A DNA stretch of 64,000 nt from Kineosporia aurantiaca JCM 3230 (GCA_000719025.1 JODP01000001.1:867664-931663); one strand, 5' to 3'. Numbered from the stretch's first letter, positions 32,691-40,849 are shown. Made by a program: numbers and translations. The notes: generated from the letters alone by a model not told the origin.

Positions 32691-32778
32691 GGAGGATTCG
32701 CCTAGTGGCCTATGGCGCTCGCTTGGAAAGCGGGTTGGGTTAACGCCCTCAGGGGTTCAAATCCCCTATCCTCCGCCA
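32691..32778 (+). tRNA. tRNA-Ser (anticodon GGA)
   Basis: Acceptor GGAGGAT pairs with ATCCTCC (32768-32774); the anticodon loop TTGGAAA shows GGA; a long class II variable arm follows; T-arm GGTTCAAATCC. The terminal CCA is encoded (32776-32778). Confidence 0.95.
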
Positions 32779-32891
32779 CCGCGGCCGGTCCGCCCTCGTT
32801 CGCTGTTCCGAGGGCGCACCGGCCGTTGCCGTCCGGCCCCCGGTGCCGCGCGGGTGGCGCGAACGACGGCCGAGACGACACAATCCCGAGG

Positions 32892-33224
32892 GTGATTTTC
32901 AAGGCTGTCGGCGAGGGCCGTCCGTATCCCGACCACGGGTACAGCACGTCCAAGCAGTGGTCCGACGTGCCCCCCAGCCAGGTCCGTCTGGATGATCTGG
33001 TGACCACCAAACGCACCCTCGACCTGGACGCTCTGCTGTCCGAGGACTCCACCTTTTTCGGCGATCTCTTCGCCCATGTCGTTCAGTACCAGGGCATCCT
33101 CTACCTGGAAGATGGTCTGCACCGCGCGGTCCGCGCCGCGCTGCACCAGCGGCCCGTGCTGCACGCCCGGGTCCTGGTGATCGACGCCCAGGACGGCACG
33201 GCGGGGGCTGCGCCCCGGAGCTGA
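32892..33224 (+). CDS. Conserved actinobacterial protein (often labelled VapB-like), function unknown
   Basis: 110 residues from GTG 32892 (CGAGG just upstream). Begins IFKAVGEGRPYPDHGYSTSKQW, then VRLDDLVTTKRTLDLDALLSEDSTFFGDLFAHVV and YLEDGLHRAVRAALHQRPVLHARVL. The pattern of a target strand, D-G-x-H-R and a following helix resembles ParB/sulfiredoxin-fold nucleoside-binding proteins; that is my inference. Database labels as an antitoxin are not supported here, because no toxin gene is adjacent. It lies 27 bases upstream of a LytR_C-domain membrane protein, a pairing kept in many actinobacteria. Confidence 0.75.
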   Translation: MIFKAVGEGRPYPDHGYSTSKQWSDVPPSQVRLDDLVTTKRTLDLDALLSEDSTFFGDLFAHVVQYQGILYLEDGLHRAVRAALHQRPVLHARVLVIDAQDGTAGAAPRS

Positions 33225-33251
33225 CCCGTCCGGCCCGAAAGGACGTGGCCG

Positions 33252-33842
33252 ATGGGATCCAGCTCGAGCCTTGCATCCGGTCCGGACCGCCGCCGGCACC
33301 GGCGCCGACGGCAGGCCCTCACCTTCGCCGGCCTGTTCGGGCTGGTTCTGCTGATCGCCGTCGGGGCGCTGGGGAACTGGCTGCAGTGGTGGACCCTCGT
33401 CCCCGCCCGGGCGGCCCCGGCCCCGTGCCCGGTGCAGACCGTCAGCGCCGCCCGCCAGACCCCGGTGAACGTCTACAACGGCACGGACCGGCGCGGCCTG
33501 GCCAACGCCGTGGCCCGGGAGCTGCAGCGCCGCGACTTCCGGGTGCTGGCCATCGGCAACGAGGAGAACCCGGCCCGGATCCGGACGGCGGTGGCGGTCC
33601 GGTTCGGGCCCGGCGACGAGATCCGGGCCCGGACCGTGGCCCTGCAGTTCCCCGGCCGGGTGACCCTGACTCCCGGTCGCCGGGCCCGCCCGGACCATTC
33701 CGTGGACGTCGTGATCGGTGGCCTCTACCAGGCGATGCAGTCCCGCACCGTGGCCGCCGCCGCGATCGCGCCCCGGCCCGGTCCCCGCAACTGCCGGCCG
33801 GTCACCCCCTCGCCCGGCGCCCGCCCGGTCCCCGGGACCTGA
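33252..33842 (+). CDS. Membrane-anchored LytR_C-domain protein
   Basis: 196 residues. A basic N-terminus and one transmembrane helix (ALTFAGLFGLVLLIAVGALGNW, about 22-43) are followed by the LytR_C domain (about 68-160): VNVYNGTDRRGLANAVARELQRRDFRVLAIGNEEN. It ends with VDVVIGGLYQ and a Pro-rich tail. LytR_C domains occur at the end of LCP wall-teichoic-acid/arabinogalactan ligases and in separate partner proteins, so an envelope role is likely. Probably an operon with the preceding gene. Confidence 0.87.
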   Translation: MGSSSSLASGPDRRRHRRRRQALTFAGLFGLVLLIAVGALGNWLQWWTLVPARAAPAPCPVQTVSAARQTPVNVYNGTDRRGLANAVARELQRRDFRVLAIGNEENPARIRTAVAVRFGPGDEIRARTVALQFPGRVTLTPGRRARPDHSVDVVIGGLYQAMQSRTVAAAAIAPRPGPRNCRPVTPSPGARPVPGT

Positions 33843-33957
33843 GCCGGAGGGACGGATCGGGCAAGACTGTCGGTGGTGGTGCGTACTGTCGTCAAACGTC
33901 ATCAGGTGGTGGGGAACGACACCGCCGCAGGGGCTGACGTACAGGCGGGGGGTCGCC

Positions 33958-34434
33958 ATGTGTCTGAAGTGCGAGGGGTGGACCGATGAGGAGATTCTGC
34001 AGAAGAGCCGGGACGACATCGAGCAGCACGGCTGGGGGTACGTCCACATCGAGGGCGGCGGCACCGCCGGTTTCACCTACACGGTGGGGCTGACCCGGTT
34101 CCACGGTCATCCCGAGCTGGTGGTCACCGGGCTCGGCGCCTACCAGGCAACCACCCTGCTCGACGATCTGGCCGACGAGGTCCGCTGCGGGTTCCGGCTG
34201 GCCGCGGGCGACCGGCTGAGTGAGCAGTGCTGCGAGGTGCACCGGCTCCAGCTGGTCCGGGTCGACGATCCCCGGCAGCTCGCCCAGGCCCAGGCGATCT
34301 ACGCGAGTCCCGCGGGCCTGGTCCCGGCCCTGCAGGTGGTCTACACCGACGACCGGGGGCACTGGCCCTGGGACCGGGGCTGGGCCGGTGGTCCCGGGAG
34401 TCAGCCGTTGTTCGGGCGGCCCCGGCCGCGCTGA
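33958..34434 (+). CDS. DUF4262 domain protein
   Basis: 158 residues from ATG 33958. Features: MCLKCEGW with a C-x-x-C at the start; YVHIEGGGTAGFTYTVGLTRFHGHPELVVTGL, the DUF4262 signature; ATTLLDDLADEVRCG and VVYTDDRGHWPWDRGW at the end. A soluble protein of unknown activity that is widespread in soil actinobacteria. Converges on the DUF4388 gene with a 35-bp gap. Upstream promoter unclear. Confidence 0.85.
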   Translation: MCLKCEGWTDEEILQKSRDDIEQHGWGYVHIEGGGTAGFTYTVGLTRFHGHPELVVTGLGAYQATTLLDDLADEVRCGFRLAAGDRLSEQCCEVHRLQLVRVDDPRQLAQAQAIYASPAGLVPALQVVYTDDRGHWPWDRGWAGGPGSQPLFGRPRPR

Positions 34435-34469
34435 ACCACCGGTCGCCGATCAGGGGTGGCCCGGAAGGG

Positions 34470-35468
34470 TCACACCTGGGCCCGGCCCCGCTCGGCCGAC
34501 GGGGACCCGACCTGGTCGAGGTCGATCCGCACCGGCCGGGACGGCAGGAAAGAGGGGATGTGCCGGGCCGGGGCGGGCGCCCCGACTCCGGTCCGGATCC
34601 CGTTCGGCGAGGTCACCGGGGCCGATCCGGGGATCGGGAGGGAGGTCGGGGGAACCGCGCTCGGGGGCACGGTGGCGGTGGCGGTGGAAGCCGGACCCGC
34701 CTTGATCACGCCCAGCCGGGCCAGCTGATGGATCGCGACCGTGGTGGCGAACACGCCGTGGCCGAGCATCCAGGCGATGTCGAGCGGGGTGGTGGTGCCG
34801 TTGGCCAGCGCGGCGATGTTCCACTGGGTGGCGGTCAGCCGGATCCGCTCCACCGGCAGCTGCGGGGCCCGCTGGATCGGGGCGTCCATCCTGACCCCTC
34901 GGGTCATCCGGGCCAGCACGGCCTTACGCCGTTCCACCTCGGTGAGCACCTCGGCCACGGTGAAGGTCCGCACCGGCTCGCACCAGTGCCAGGCCCCGGG
35001 GCGGAACCGGGCCACCGCGCCGGTCGCGTCCGGCACCACGGCGCCCAGCGTCACCAGGGCCGCGTCGGCCAGTGCGGTCCGGCGCAGCACCTCGGCGTCG
35101 AAGGCCGAGGTGGCCTCTCCGCCCAGCAATTGCGAGGCGGCCGAGACCGCCGCGTCGATCCGGCCGCGGCGCAACGAGGAGACCAGCCGGGCCCAGCTGC
35201 GCTCGTCGGTGTAGGTGGGCCGCAGCAGCAGCGCCTCGATCCCGGGGGTGAGCACCGACTCGACGTAGCCGATCCGCCCGTTGACCAGGTAGACCGTCCC
35301 ACCCCAGCGACCGTTCAGGTACAGCGCTCCGGTGGCCTGGTCGTCGGCCAGGTCGAAGAGCCGGTCGTAGGCGGTCTCCTCCGGTTCGGGGGGTGGCGGG
35401 ACGGCGGGTGAGGCGTTCTCGCTGGACCGGCCCCGGCCGGTCCAGCGCCCCCAGACGCTAGGAGACAT
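34470..35468 (-). CDS. DUF4388/PatA-like protein, copy 1
   Basis: 332 residues from ATG 35468, overlapping the end of the roadblock gene by 11 bases. N-terminal part: DQATGALYLNGRWGGTVYLVNGRIGYVESVLTPGIEALL, the DUF4388 pattern of a beta-rich unit that reads cell state in bacterial signalling. A middle region TFTVAEVLTEVERR and a helix-turn-helix-like stretch (IRLTATQWNIAALANGTTTPLDIAWMLGHGVFATTVAIHQLARLGVI) precede a low-complexity tail. It shares domain order with the protein encoded at 36707-37687. Its roadblock partner is translated just before it. Confidence 0.75.
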   Translation of the reverse strand: MSPSVWGRWTGRGRSSENASPAVPPPPEPEETAYDRLFDLADDQATGALYLNGRWGGTVYLVNGRIGYVESVLTPGIEALLLRPTYTDERSWARLVSSLRRGRIDAAVSAASQLLGGEATSAFDAEVLRRTALADAALVTLGAVVPDATGAVARFRPGAWHWCEPVRTFTVAEVLTEVERRKAVLARMTRGVRMDAPIQRAPQLPVERIRLTATQWNIAALANGTTTPLDIAWMLGHGVFATTVAIHQLARLGVIKAGPASTATATVPPSAVPPTSLPIPGSAPVTSPNGIRTGVGAPAPARHIPSFLPSRPVRIDLDQVGSPSAERGRAQV

Positions 35469-35955
35469 GGCCCGGCTCGATCGCCGGTGGCTGCATGGCG
35501 TGCCTGAGCAGTGGGCCCAGGGCGCGCAACTGCTGCCGGGCCAGCGCGAGGTTGGTGCGGGCACGGTCGAGGGTCACGACCACGAGCAAACCGTCCACGC
35601 CGGCCTCCGGCAAGGGCGTGATCAGATGATGCCGGCGGCCGAAGGTGATGGTCACGTCCTCCAGTTCGTCCGGGTCCCCCAGGCTCGAGGTCATCAGGCC
35701 GATCACCTGGACGACATCGCTGGCCGCGGCCGAGATCGTCGCGGCCACGGTGGCGCCGTCGCTCACGTCCACCCCGGCGTCGGCGTCGGACATCGGTTTG
35801 CCCACGACCGTGTCCAGGACGAAGGCGGAGTCCGGTTCGACCAGGCAGGCAGTGACCAGGCCGTCGAGCCCCTGCAACCGGGCGAGGACGGCGTGGACTG
35901 CGTCTGACCCGCCCGAAGGGACGCCCGAGGGGGCTGGTGGTGCGTTCACCGGCAT
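35458..35955 (-). CDS. Roadblock/LC7-like protein, copy 1
   Basis: 165 residues from ATG 35955. Roadblock/LC7 dimer fold: VLARLQGLDGLVTACLVEPDSAFVLDTV, helix DGATVAATISAAASDVVQVIGLM, LEDVTITFGRRHHLITPL, and the final strand-helix GLLVVVTLDRARTNLALARQQLRAL. Such proteins regulate small MglA-type GTPases or form filaments (bactofilin/conservon pattern). No GTPase is encoded nearby. Diverges from its homologue at 36250 across a 294-bp region. Confidence 0.8.
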   Translation of the reverse strand: MPVNAPPAPSGVPSGGSDAVHAVLARLQGLDGLVTACLVEPDSAFVLDTVVGKPMSDADAGVDVSDGATVAATISAAASDVVQVIGLMTSSLGDPDELEDVTITFGRRHHLITPLPEAGVDGLLVVVTLDRARTNLALARQQLRALGPLLRHAMQPPAIEPGHVS

Positions 35956-36079
35956 CAAACCCTGCTGAGCGGCTGCTGTGACAACCGGCAAAGCACTATC
36001 ACATCGCTATCACGAGGCACAGATATCGAACTCGATTCTCTTTCGTCTTCTACCTGACTTCTTGACGATGCCCCCGCCT

Positions 36080-36093
36080 GAGTGCAGTATTCT
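36080..36093. promoter_or_regulatory. Motif GAGTGCAGTA with overlapping TATTCT between the roadblock genes
   Basis: Within the divergent gap (35956-36249), which is clearly more AT-rich than its surroundings and has no gene. GAGTGCAGTA is the reverse complement of TACTGCACTC found at 22357-22366 and 37899-37908. It overlaps TATTCT (36088-36093), a possible -10 element for the rightward roadblock operon, with TTGACG at 36062-36067, 20 bases away. That spacer is longer than usual. Confidence 0.35.
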
Positions 36094-36249
36094 GCCGCTC
36101 ACGAATTGTTACAAGCGCCCCGTTACATCAGGTTCCATCACCCACCCGCGATCGCCTCTGGTGAAGTTACGAGAAGCGCCGAAACGGGCCCTCCGACCCT
36201 ACCCGACACATGCTTGTGTCAACGTCGAAATGAGACTGGAGCTCTTCCT

Positions 36250-36618
36250 GTGGACATCGACACTGCACTCAAAGAAGCGATGGAGATCGACGGAGCGCTG
36301 GGCGTGAGCCTGGTCGACTACGGCAGTGGAATGTCGCTCGGCAGCCTGGGCGGCGGTAAGTACCTGGACCTGGAGGTCGCCTCCGCGGGCAACACCGAGG
36401 TGGTCCGGGCCAAGATGCGGACCCTGGAGTCGCTCGGGATGCAGGAGACGATCGACGACATCCTGATCACCCTGGGCCGCCAGTACCACGTGATCCGGCT
36501 GGTCCGTGGGCAGGCCGCCAGCGGCCTGTTCATCTATCTGGCCCTGGACAAGACCAAGGCCAACCTGGCCCTGGCCCGCCATCACCTCAAGCGCATCGAG
36601 GGCGAGCTCTCGATTTGA
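36250..36618 (+). CDS. Roadblock/LC7 protein, copy 2
   Basis: 122 residues from GTG 36250. Compact roadblock domain: VDIDTALKEAMEIDGALGVSLVDYGSGMSLGSL, helix NTEVVRAKMRTLESLGMQETI, DDILITLGRQYHVIRLVR and GLFIYLALDKTKANLALARHHLKRIE. The last strand-helix is nearly the same as in copy 1 (VVTLDRARTNLALARQQL), showing that the two arose by duplication; copy 1 has an extra N-terminal tail. First gene of a pair with the DUF4388 copy 2 gene. Confidence 0.85.
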   Translation: MDIDTALKEAMEIDGALGVSLVDYGSGMSLGSLGGGKYLDLEVASAGNTEVVRAKMRTLESLGMQETIDDILITLGRQYHVIRLVRGQAASGLFIYLALDKTKANLALARHHLKRIEGELSI

Positions 36619-36706
36619 GCCGCCCGCAGTCCGGTTCGCGACGACCGCCGGTCGCCGCGAACCGGTCGCCCCGCCCACCCACCTTCACGAAAGCCGGCTG
36701 CCCGCG

Positions 36707-37687
36707 ATGACGGTCCAGGAAGCCGAGCATCCGGCCATCGACGTCCTGCGGGTGCTGGCGATCAGCCGCAGTTCGGGCGCGCTCGAGGTGCGAGGAATCC
36801 CCGGAGGAGCGTTCTTCCTCCACGAGGGCGAGGTCACCTACGCCGAGACCATCGGCGTGCCACCGGTTCCGGAGAGCGGCGAGACCGACCCGGAACTGCC
36901 CGCGATGATCCGGTCCAGCATCTTCGAGGCCGGCGTGGAAATGCTCTCGGCGCCCCGGGCCGAGGGTGACCGGCCCCTGTTCCGGCCCGGCCGGCGGCAC
37001 TGGACCGGGCTGCGCTGCCGGGTCGCGGTCGAGCTCCTTCTGGCCGAGATCACCGATCTGATCGGGCATTTCGCCCGACTCGGGGTGACCCCCGACGACG
37101 AGGTCCGGTTGTGCTGGCTGCCCCGTGGCCGCACGGTCGTGATCGACGCCCAGCAATGGGCGCTGACCGGTCGGCTGACCGGGGCCCAGAGCCCGCGGTC
37201 GCTGGCCCGCCGTTCCGGCATCCCTCTCTCCGCGACCCTGGCGAGCATCGCCGCGCTGATCTCCGCCGGGGTGGCCAAGCTGGTGCACGCGGAAGCCGCG
37301 GAGCTCACCGCGCCCGCCTCCCCGCGCCCGGCCGGGCCGCGTCCAGAGGCTCCGGAGACCGGCCCGCTGGACACTTCGGACCGCCCGGTCTCCGCCTCCG
37401 CCATCCTGACGGCCTCCAAGCCGATCACCACCCCGCCCGCCCCCGACCGACTGCCCCGGCGGCATCCACGGTCGATCGACTCCGACCCCGCCGGTACCGC
37501 GCGTCACGACGAGGTCCGGCCCCCGGCCGATCCGTCAGCCGGTATCGATCGGCCGCTTGCGGCCGCTTCGGCAGCCGATCCTGGCACCACGGGCGAGAGC
37601 CGCCGGCCTTCCGTCCCCGAGGGCCTGGATCCGGACAGCCGGGTGGCCATTGCGCTCCGCGTCCTCGAAGGCCTGAAACGTCTCTGA
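36707..37687 (+). CDS. DUF4388/PatA-like protein, copy 2
   Basis: 326 residues. DUF4388 N-terminal: IDVLRVLAISRSSGALEVRGIPGGAFFLHEGEVTYAET. The middle RVAVELLLAEITDLIGHFARLGVTP and the helical segment ALTGRLTGAQSPRSLARRSGIPLSATLASIAALISAGVAKLV parallel the HTH-like part of copy 1. A long Pro/Ala/Ser-rich tail ends in VAIALRVLEGLKRL, possibly a docking helix. Start at ATG 36707, 88 bases after the roadblock gene. Confidence 0.75.
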   Translation: MTVQEAEHPAIDVLRVLAISRSSGALEVRGIPGGAFFLHEGEVTYAETIGVPPVPESGETDPELPAMIRSSIFEAGVEMLSAPRAEGDRPLFRPGRRHWTGLRCRVAVELLLAEITDLIGHFARLGVTPDDEVRLCWLPRGRTVVIDAQQWALTGRLTGAQSPRSLARRSGIPLSATLASIAALISAGVAKLVHAEAAELTAPASPRPAGPRPEAPETGPLDTSDRPVSASAILTASKPITTPPAPDRLPRRHPRSIDSDPAGTARHDEVRPPADPSAGIDRPLAAASAADPGTTGESRRPSVPEGLDPDSRVAIALRVLEGLKRL

Positions 37688-37889
37688 CCTGAGGCTCCGC
37701 ATTTTCCGAGCCGGGCCCACCACCAATAAGTGAGGTATTCGGCACCCGCCGGAGCGCTTTCCTTCCCCGGCCGCCGTTATCCCGGATCGAATCCCCCGGA
37801 TTCGTTTTCCTGATTTAGACCCGAGCCGCACCCGACGCTATCCGGTACCGCCGGCAAAACCGGGTGACGGCTTTCACTCGGCCCGGACA

Positions 37890-37908
37890 GTGCACTAATA
37901 CTGCACTC
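37890..37908. promoter_or_regulatory. Inverted repeat AGTGCA/TGCACT with the TACTGCACTC motif
   Basis: In the 276-bp gap after DUF4388 copy 2, AGTGCA and TGCACT flank a 7-base spacer; the right part is TACTGCACTC (37899-37908), the same 10-mer seen at 22357-22366 and in reverse at 36080-36089. The rest of the gap has no gene. Nearby TTGACG at 37913 is oriented rightward but no gene follows. Confidence 0.35.
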
Positions 37909-37963
37909 GGTCTTGACGAGCGTCCTCAATCTGATTTCAAACGGCTGGCCGGACGACAAAACC

Positions 37964-38002
37964 CGAAGGGCGCGGTGCCCATGACAGGCGCCGCGCCCTT
38001 CG
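37964..38002 (-). terminator. Terminator of tRNA-Ser(CGA)
   Basis: 16-bp stem (37964-37979 with 37987-38002, one mismatch) located five bases beyond the tRNA 3' end; on the minus strand it is followed by GGTTTTGT, a U-rich tail. Confidence 0.8.
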
Positions 38003-38006
38003 ACGG

Positions 38007-38093
38007 CGGTGGCGGTGGGATTTGAACCCACGGAGGGCGTAAACCCTCACACGCTTTCGAGGCGTGCTCCTTCGGCCGCTCGGACACGCCACC
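38007..38093 (-). tRNA. tRNA-Ser (anticodon CGA)
   Basis: Minus-strand acceptor GGTGGCG (38093-38087) pairs with CGCCACC (38014-38008); the anticodon arm CACGC-CTCGAAA-GCGTG shows CGA; long class II variable arm; T-arm GGTTCAAATCC. CCA not encoded. Confidence 0.95.
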
Positions 38094-38195
38094 GTGGAGA
38101 AGCCTACCGAACCGGGGGCCGCTTCACCGAATCCGCCCCTCCCGAAACGTCCGAGGATTCCCAAATATGCTGTCTCCCAGAGATTCTGACCAGAA

Positions 38196-38675
38196 CTACC
38201 GGCGGTCGGCGAAGAATCCGGTGAGCAGGGCGGCCGCCTCCCCCGCCCGGACCCCGCCCACCACCTCGACGCGATGGTTCAACCGGGAGTCCCGGACGAT
38301 GTCCCGGGTCGAGCCGGCCGCCCCGGCCTTCGGGTCCCAGGCCCCCAGGATCACCCGGGAGACCCGGGCGAGCACGATCGCCCCGGCACACATCGCGCAA
38401 GGCTCCAGGGTCACCACCAGCGTCGCCCCGTCCAGCCGCCAGCTTCCGGCGGTCGCCGCGGCCCGGCGCAGGGCCAGCAGTTCGGCGTGCGCGGTCGGGT
38501 CCTGGGCCGCTTCCCGCTCGTTGCGCCCGCGCCCGATCACCGCCCCCACCCGGTCCACCAGGACGGCCCCGACCGGGACGTCCCCGGTCACCGGGGCCAG
38601 AGCGGCCTCCTCGAGGGCTAGGCCCATCCATTCCCCGAGCCGCCGGGACGTGACCGACACCGCATCCTCGCCCAC
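38196..38675 (-). CDS. tadA: tRNA adenosine(34) deaminase
   Basis: 159 residues taking GTG 38675, which has GGAGG six bases upstream; GTG 38660 is an alternative. Cytidine-deaminase fold with zinc ligand His63 and catalytic Glu65 in TAHAE and Cys93/Cys96 in EPCAMC; the C-terminal SRLNHRVEVVGGV is the TadA tRNA-binding end. Makes inosine at the wobble position of tRNA-Arg(ACG). Divergent from upp, a common actinobacterial pairing, and next to a tRNA gene. Confidence 0.93.
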   Translation of the reverse strand: MGEDAVSVTSRRLGEWMGLALEEAALAPVTGDVPVGAVLVDRVGAVIGRGRNEREAAQDPTAHAELLALRRAAATAGSWRLDGATLVVTLEPCAMCAGAIVLARVSRVILGAWDPKAGAAGSTRDIVRDSRLNHRVEVVGGVRAGEAAALLTGFFADRR

Positions 38676-38741
38676 CGACGTCCTCCGTTTCGAAACCTCA
38701 GTAATACCGACATCGGACAGCGACACCGATAGGTTGCCCGC

Positions 38742-39377
38742 ATGCGCCTGCACGTCGTCGACCATCCTCTCGTCGCCCACAAACTGACCACGCTCCGGAA
38801 CCGGGAGACCGACTCGCCGACGTTCCGGCGACTCGCCGACGAGCTGGTCACCCTGCTGGCCTACGAGGCCACCCGCGGGGTCCGGGTGGTGGAGCACGAC
38901 ATCTCCACCCCGGTCGCCCCGGCCAAGGGCGTCAAGCTCACCCAGCCCAAGCCGCTGGTGGTCCCCATCCTGCGGGCCGGGCTGGGGATGCTGGAGGGGA
39001 TGACCCGGCTGATCCCGACCGCCGAGGTCGGCTTCCTCGGGATGATCCGCAACGAGGAGACGCTGCAGGCCAGCACCTATGCCAACCGGCTGCCGGACGA
39101 CCTGACCGGGCGTCAGGTCTACGTCCTGGACCCGATGCTGGCCACCGGCGGCACGCTCGCGGTGGCGATCCAGTACCTGATGGAGCGGGGTGCGGACGAT
39201 GTGACCGCGATCTGCCTCCTTGGTGCACCGGAAGGCGTCGAGCACGTGCGCCGCACCGTCGGCGAGGACGCGTCGGTCCAGATCGTCCTGGCCGGTATGG
39301 ATCCCGGACTGAACGAGGTCGGGTACATCGTCCCTGGTCTTGGGGACGCGGGCGACCGCCTGTACGGCGTAGTCTGA
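38742..39377 (+). CDS. upp: Uracil phosphoribosyltransferase
   Basis: 211 residues. Salvages uracil to UMP with PRPP. MRLHVVDHPLVAHKLTTLRN start, VPILRAGLGMLEG, GMIRNEETLQ, the PRPP loop VLDPMLATGGTLAVAI and the C-terminal DPGLNEVGYIVPGLGDAGDR are all present. TAGGTT (38730-38735) ends six bases before the ATG, consistent with a leaderless transcript. Confidence 0.96.
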   Translation: MRLHVVDHPLVAHKLTTLRNRETDSPTFRRLADELVTLLAYEATRGVRVVEHDISTPVAPAKGVKLTQPKPLVVPILRAGLGMLEGMTRLIPTAEVGFLGMIRNEETLQASTYANRLPDDLTGRQVYVLDPMLATGGTLAVAIQYLMERGADDVTAICLLGAPEGVEHVRRTVGEDASVQIVLAGMDPGLNEVGYIVPGLGDAGDRLYGVV

Positions 39378-39512
39378 GCCCCGCAGTCGCTACCATGAGC
39401 CTCAGGTAGAGGTTGACGGTGTCGCGGTAGCCATGCGTGACAAGCTCGACACGGATAGAACATACTCGTAGCGCTACATTTGTCCTGAGTACACCACTCT
39501 GGGGAGGCCGCA

Positions 39513-39680
39513 GTGACGAGGACCCGGCGAGCGCTCGTGGTCATCCTGGTTGTCTTCTTGATCTACGCGGTCGTCAACGACCCGCGCCAGTCCGGCAACT
39601 TCGTGGGTGACATCTGGGACTGGGTGAAGAATGCGGCCGACTCCATCGGCACCTTCTTCGACAGCGTCCTGAACAGCTGA
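39513..39680 (+). CDS. Small single-pass membrane protein (55 residues)
   Basis: GTG 39513 preceded by GGGGAGG at 39501-39507. Basic start (VTRTRRALV), one transmembrane helix (ALVVILVVFLIYAVV), then an amphipathic end with conserved aromatic residues (NFVGDIWDWVKNAADSIGTFF). Small proteins of this layout follow upp in several actinobacteria; function unknown. A clean terminator follows 12 bases after the stop, and 135 bases separate it from upp, so it likely has its own promoter. Confidence 0.75.
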   Translation: MTRTRRALVVILVVFLIYAVVNDPRQSGNFVGDIWDWVKNAADSIGTFFDSVLNS

Positions 39681-39692
39681 CGGCCTGTTCGC

Positions 39693-39720
39693 ACGCCGGC
39701 TGACTTCTGTCAGCCGGCGT
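39693..39720 (+). terminator. Intrinsic terminator
   Basis: Perfect 12-bp stem ACGCCGGCTGAC / GTCAGCCGGCGT with TTCT loop, then CCTTCTTTG. It also lies downstream of the convergent acyltransferase gene. Confidence 0.85.
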
Positions 39721-39745
39721 CCTTCTTTGCCCGTTCGGGCCCGGG

Positions 39746-40525
39746 TTACTTCTTCTTTTTCTGCTGCTGCAGCTTGCGCTTGCGGGTCCGCTCGGCCGCG
39801 TCCGCGACGTCCAGCTCATGGGCCCGCTCCGGCGTCGGGGCCGTGCCGCCCCGCTCGGCCGGCAGCCACCAGCGGTCGGCGTCGTCGGCCGGCTCCTGCG
39901 GATAGCGGTCCTGCAGGTCCTTCAGCAGGACGTCGATCCGGCGCTTGATCTCGGCGGTGACCTCCAGCGCCCCGACCCCGGGCTCCGGCCGGAACGGCTC
40001 GCCCGCCTTGAGCAGGACGGCCTTGCCCCGCCCGAACTCCGGCTTGCGGGCCTTGGTGTAGATCCGCTGTCCGCCCCAGATCGCCATGGGGATGATCGGC
40101 ACCCCGGCGTCCATCGCCATCCGCGCCGCGCCGCTCTTGAAGTCCTTGAGGGTGAACGACCGGCTGATCGTGGCCTCGGGGAAGACCCCGACGATCTCCC
40201 CGGCCCGCAGCGCCCGGACCGCGGACCCGAAGGCCGCCGCGCCGGCCGCCCGGTCCACCGGGATGTGATGCATCCCTCTCATGATCGGGCCGGCCACCGG
40301 GTGCCGGAAGACCGACTCCTTGCACATGAACCGGACCAGTCGGTGCCGGGGCAGCGCCAGCCGGCCGGCGAAGGCGAAGTCGAGATAGCTGACGTGGTTC
40401 ATCGCCAGCACGGCACCGCCCTGCTCGGGCAGGTTCTCCTCGCCCTCCATCGTGAACCGGATGCCCAGGCCCCGGAAGACACTCCGGAACAGGACAAGGA
40501 TCGGGGGATACACCAGCTCAGCCAC
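39746..40525 (-). CDS. Lysophospholipid (1-acylglycerol-3-phosphate) acyltransferase
   Basis: 259 residues from GTG 40525. PlsC-type motifs: NHVSYLD (NHx4D, catalytic), GGAVLAMNH, VGVFPEATISRSF (motif III E-A-T) and VPIIPMAIWGGQRIY (motif IV). The C-terminus is a Lys-rich run. It makes phosphatidic acid or a related acylated lipid at the membrane. TACAGT lies seven bases before the GTG, suggesting a leaderless message; this excludes the longer frame. Confidence 0.9.
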   Translation of the reverse strand: MAELVYPPILVLFRSVFRGLGIRFTMEGEENLPEQGGAVLAMNHVSYLDFAFAGRLALPRHRLVRFMCKESVFRHPVAGPIMRGMHHIPVDRAAGAAAFGSAVRALRAGEIVGVFPEATISRSFTLKDFKSGAARMAMDAGVPIIPMAIWGGQRIYTKARKPEFGRGKAVLLKAGEPFRPEPGVGALEVTAEIKRRIDVLLKDLQDRYPQEPADDADRWWLPAERGGTAPTPERAHELDVADAAERTRKRKLQQQKKKK

Positions 40526-40815
40526 GGACGGAACTGTAAGCCGTTGGGCCGCGCACTTCACAGTGCCCGGTGGACGCACCCGGATCCGGCACCGGGCGAG
40601 GGGCGCGACGGCAGTGTCGGATCGTCTTCCGAAGCCCTGGTCACGACCCGCAATCGGGTGGTTACCTGCACGAATACGACACCTCAGGGTGAACCTGTGA
40701 ATCAGATGCCACATGCGTACACCGTCGGTGTGGCAGTCGCAGCTGACGTCTGCTTATGCGTAGCTTTAAGCTGACACGAGAGACATGGACGGGCAGTGGG
40801 GTAGGCGGCGCTACT

Positions 40816-40849
40816 CTGTCACATCGGATTATTCGGCAAATCGTGACAG
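40816..40849. repeat. Inverted repeat CTGTCAC/GTGACAG upstream of the secretion-like operon
   Basis: 7-bp arms at 40816-40822 and 40843-40849 with a 20-base, AT-richer spacer. The gap 40526-40973 contains no convincing gene. This repeat lies about 125 bp before the first gene of the operon and is a candidate operator or promoter element. Confidence 0.4.

Noticed and set aside
32892..33842. VapBC toxin-antitoxin locus
   Set aside because: The first protein is often labelled VapB-like, but the neighbour is a LytR_C membrane protein and no PIN-domain toxin is present.
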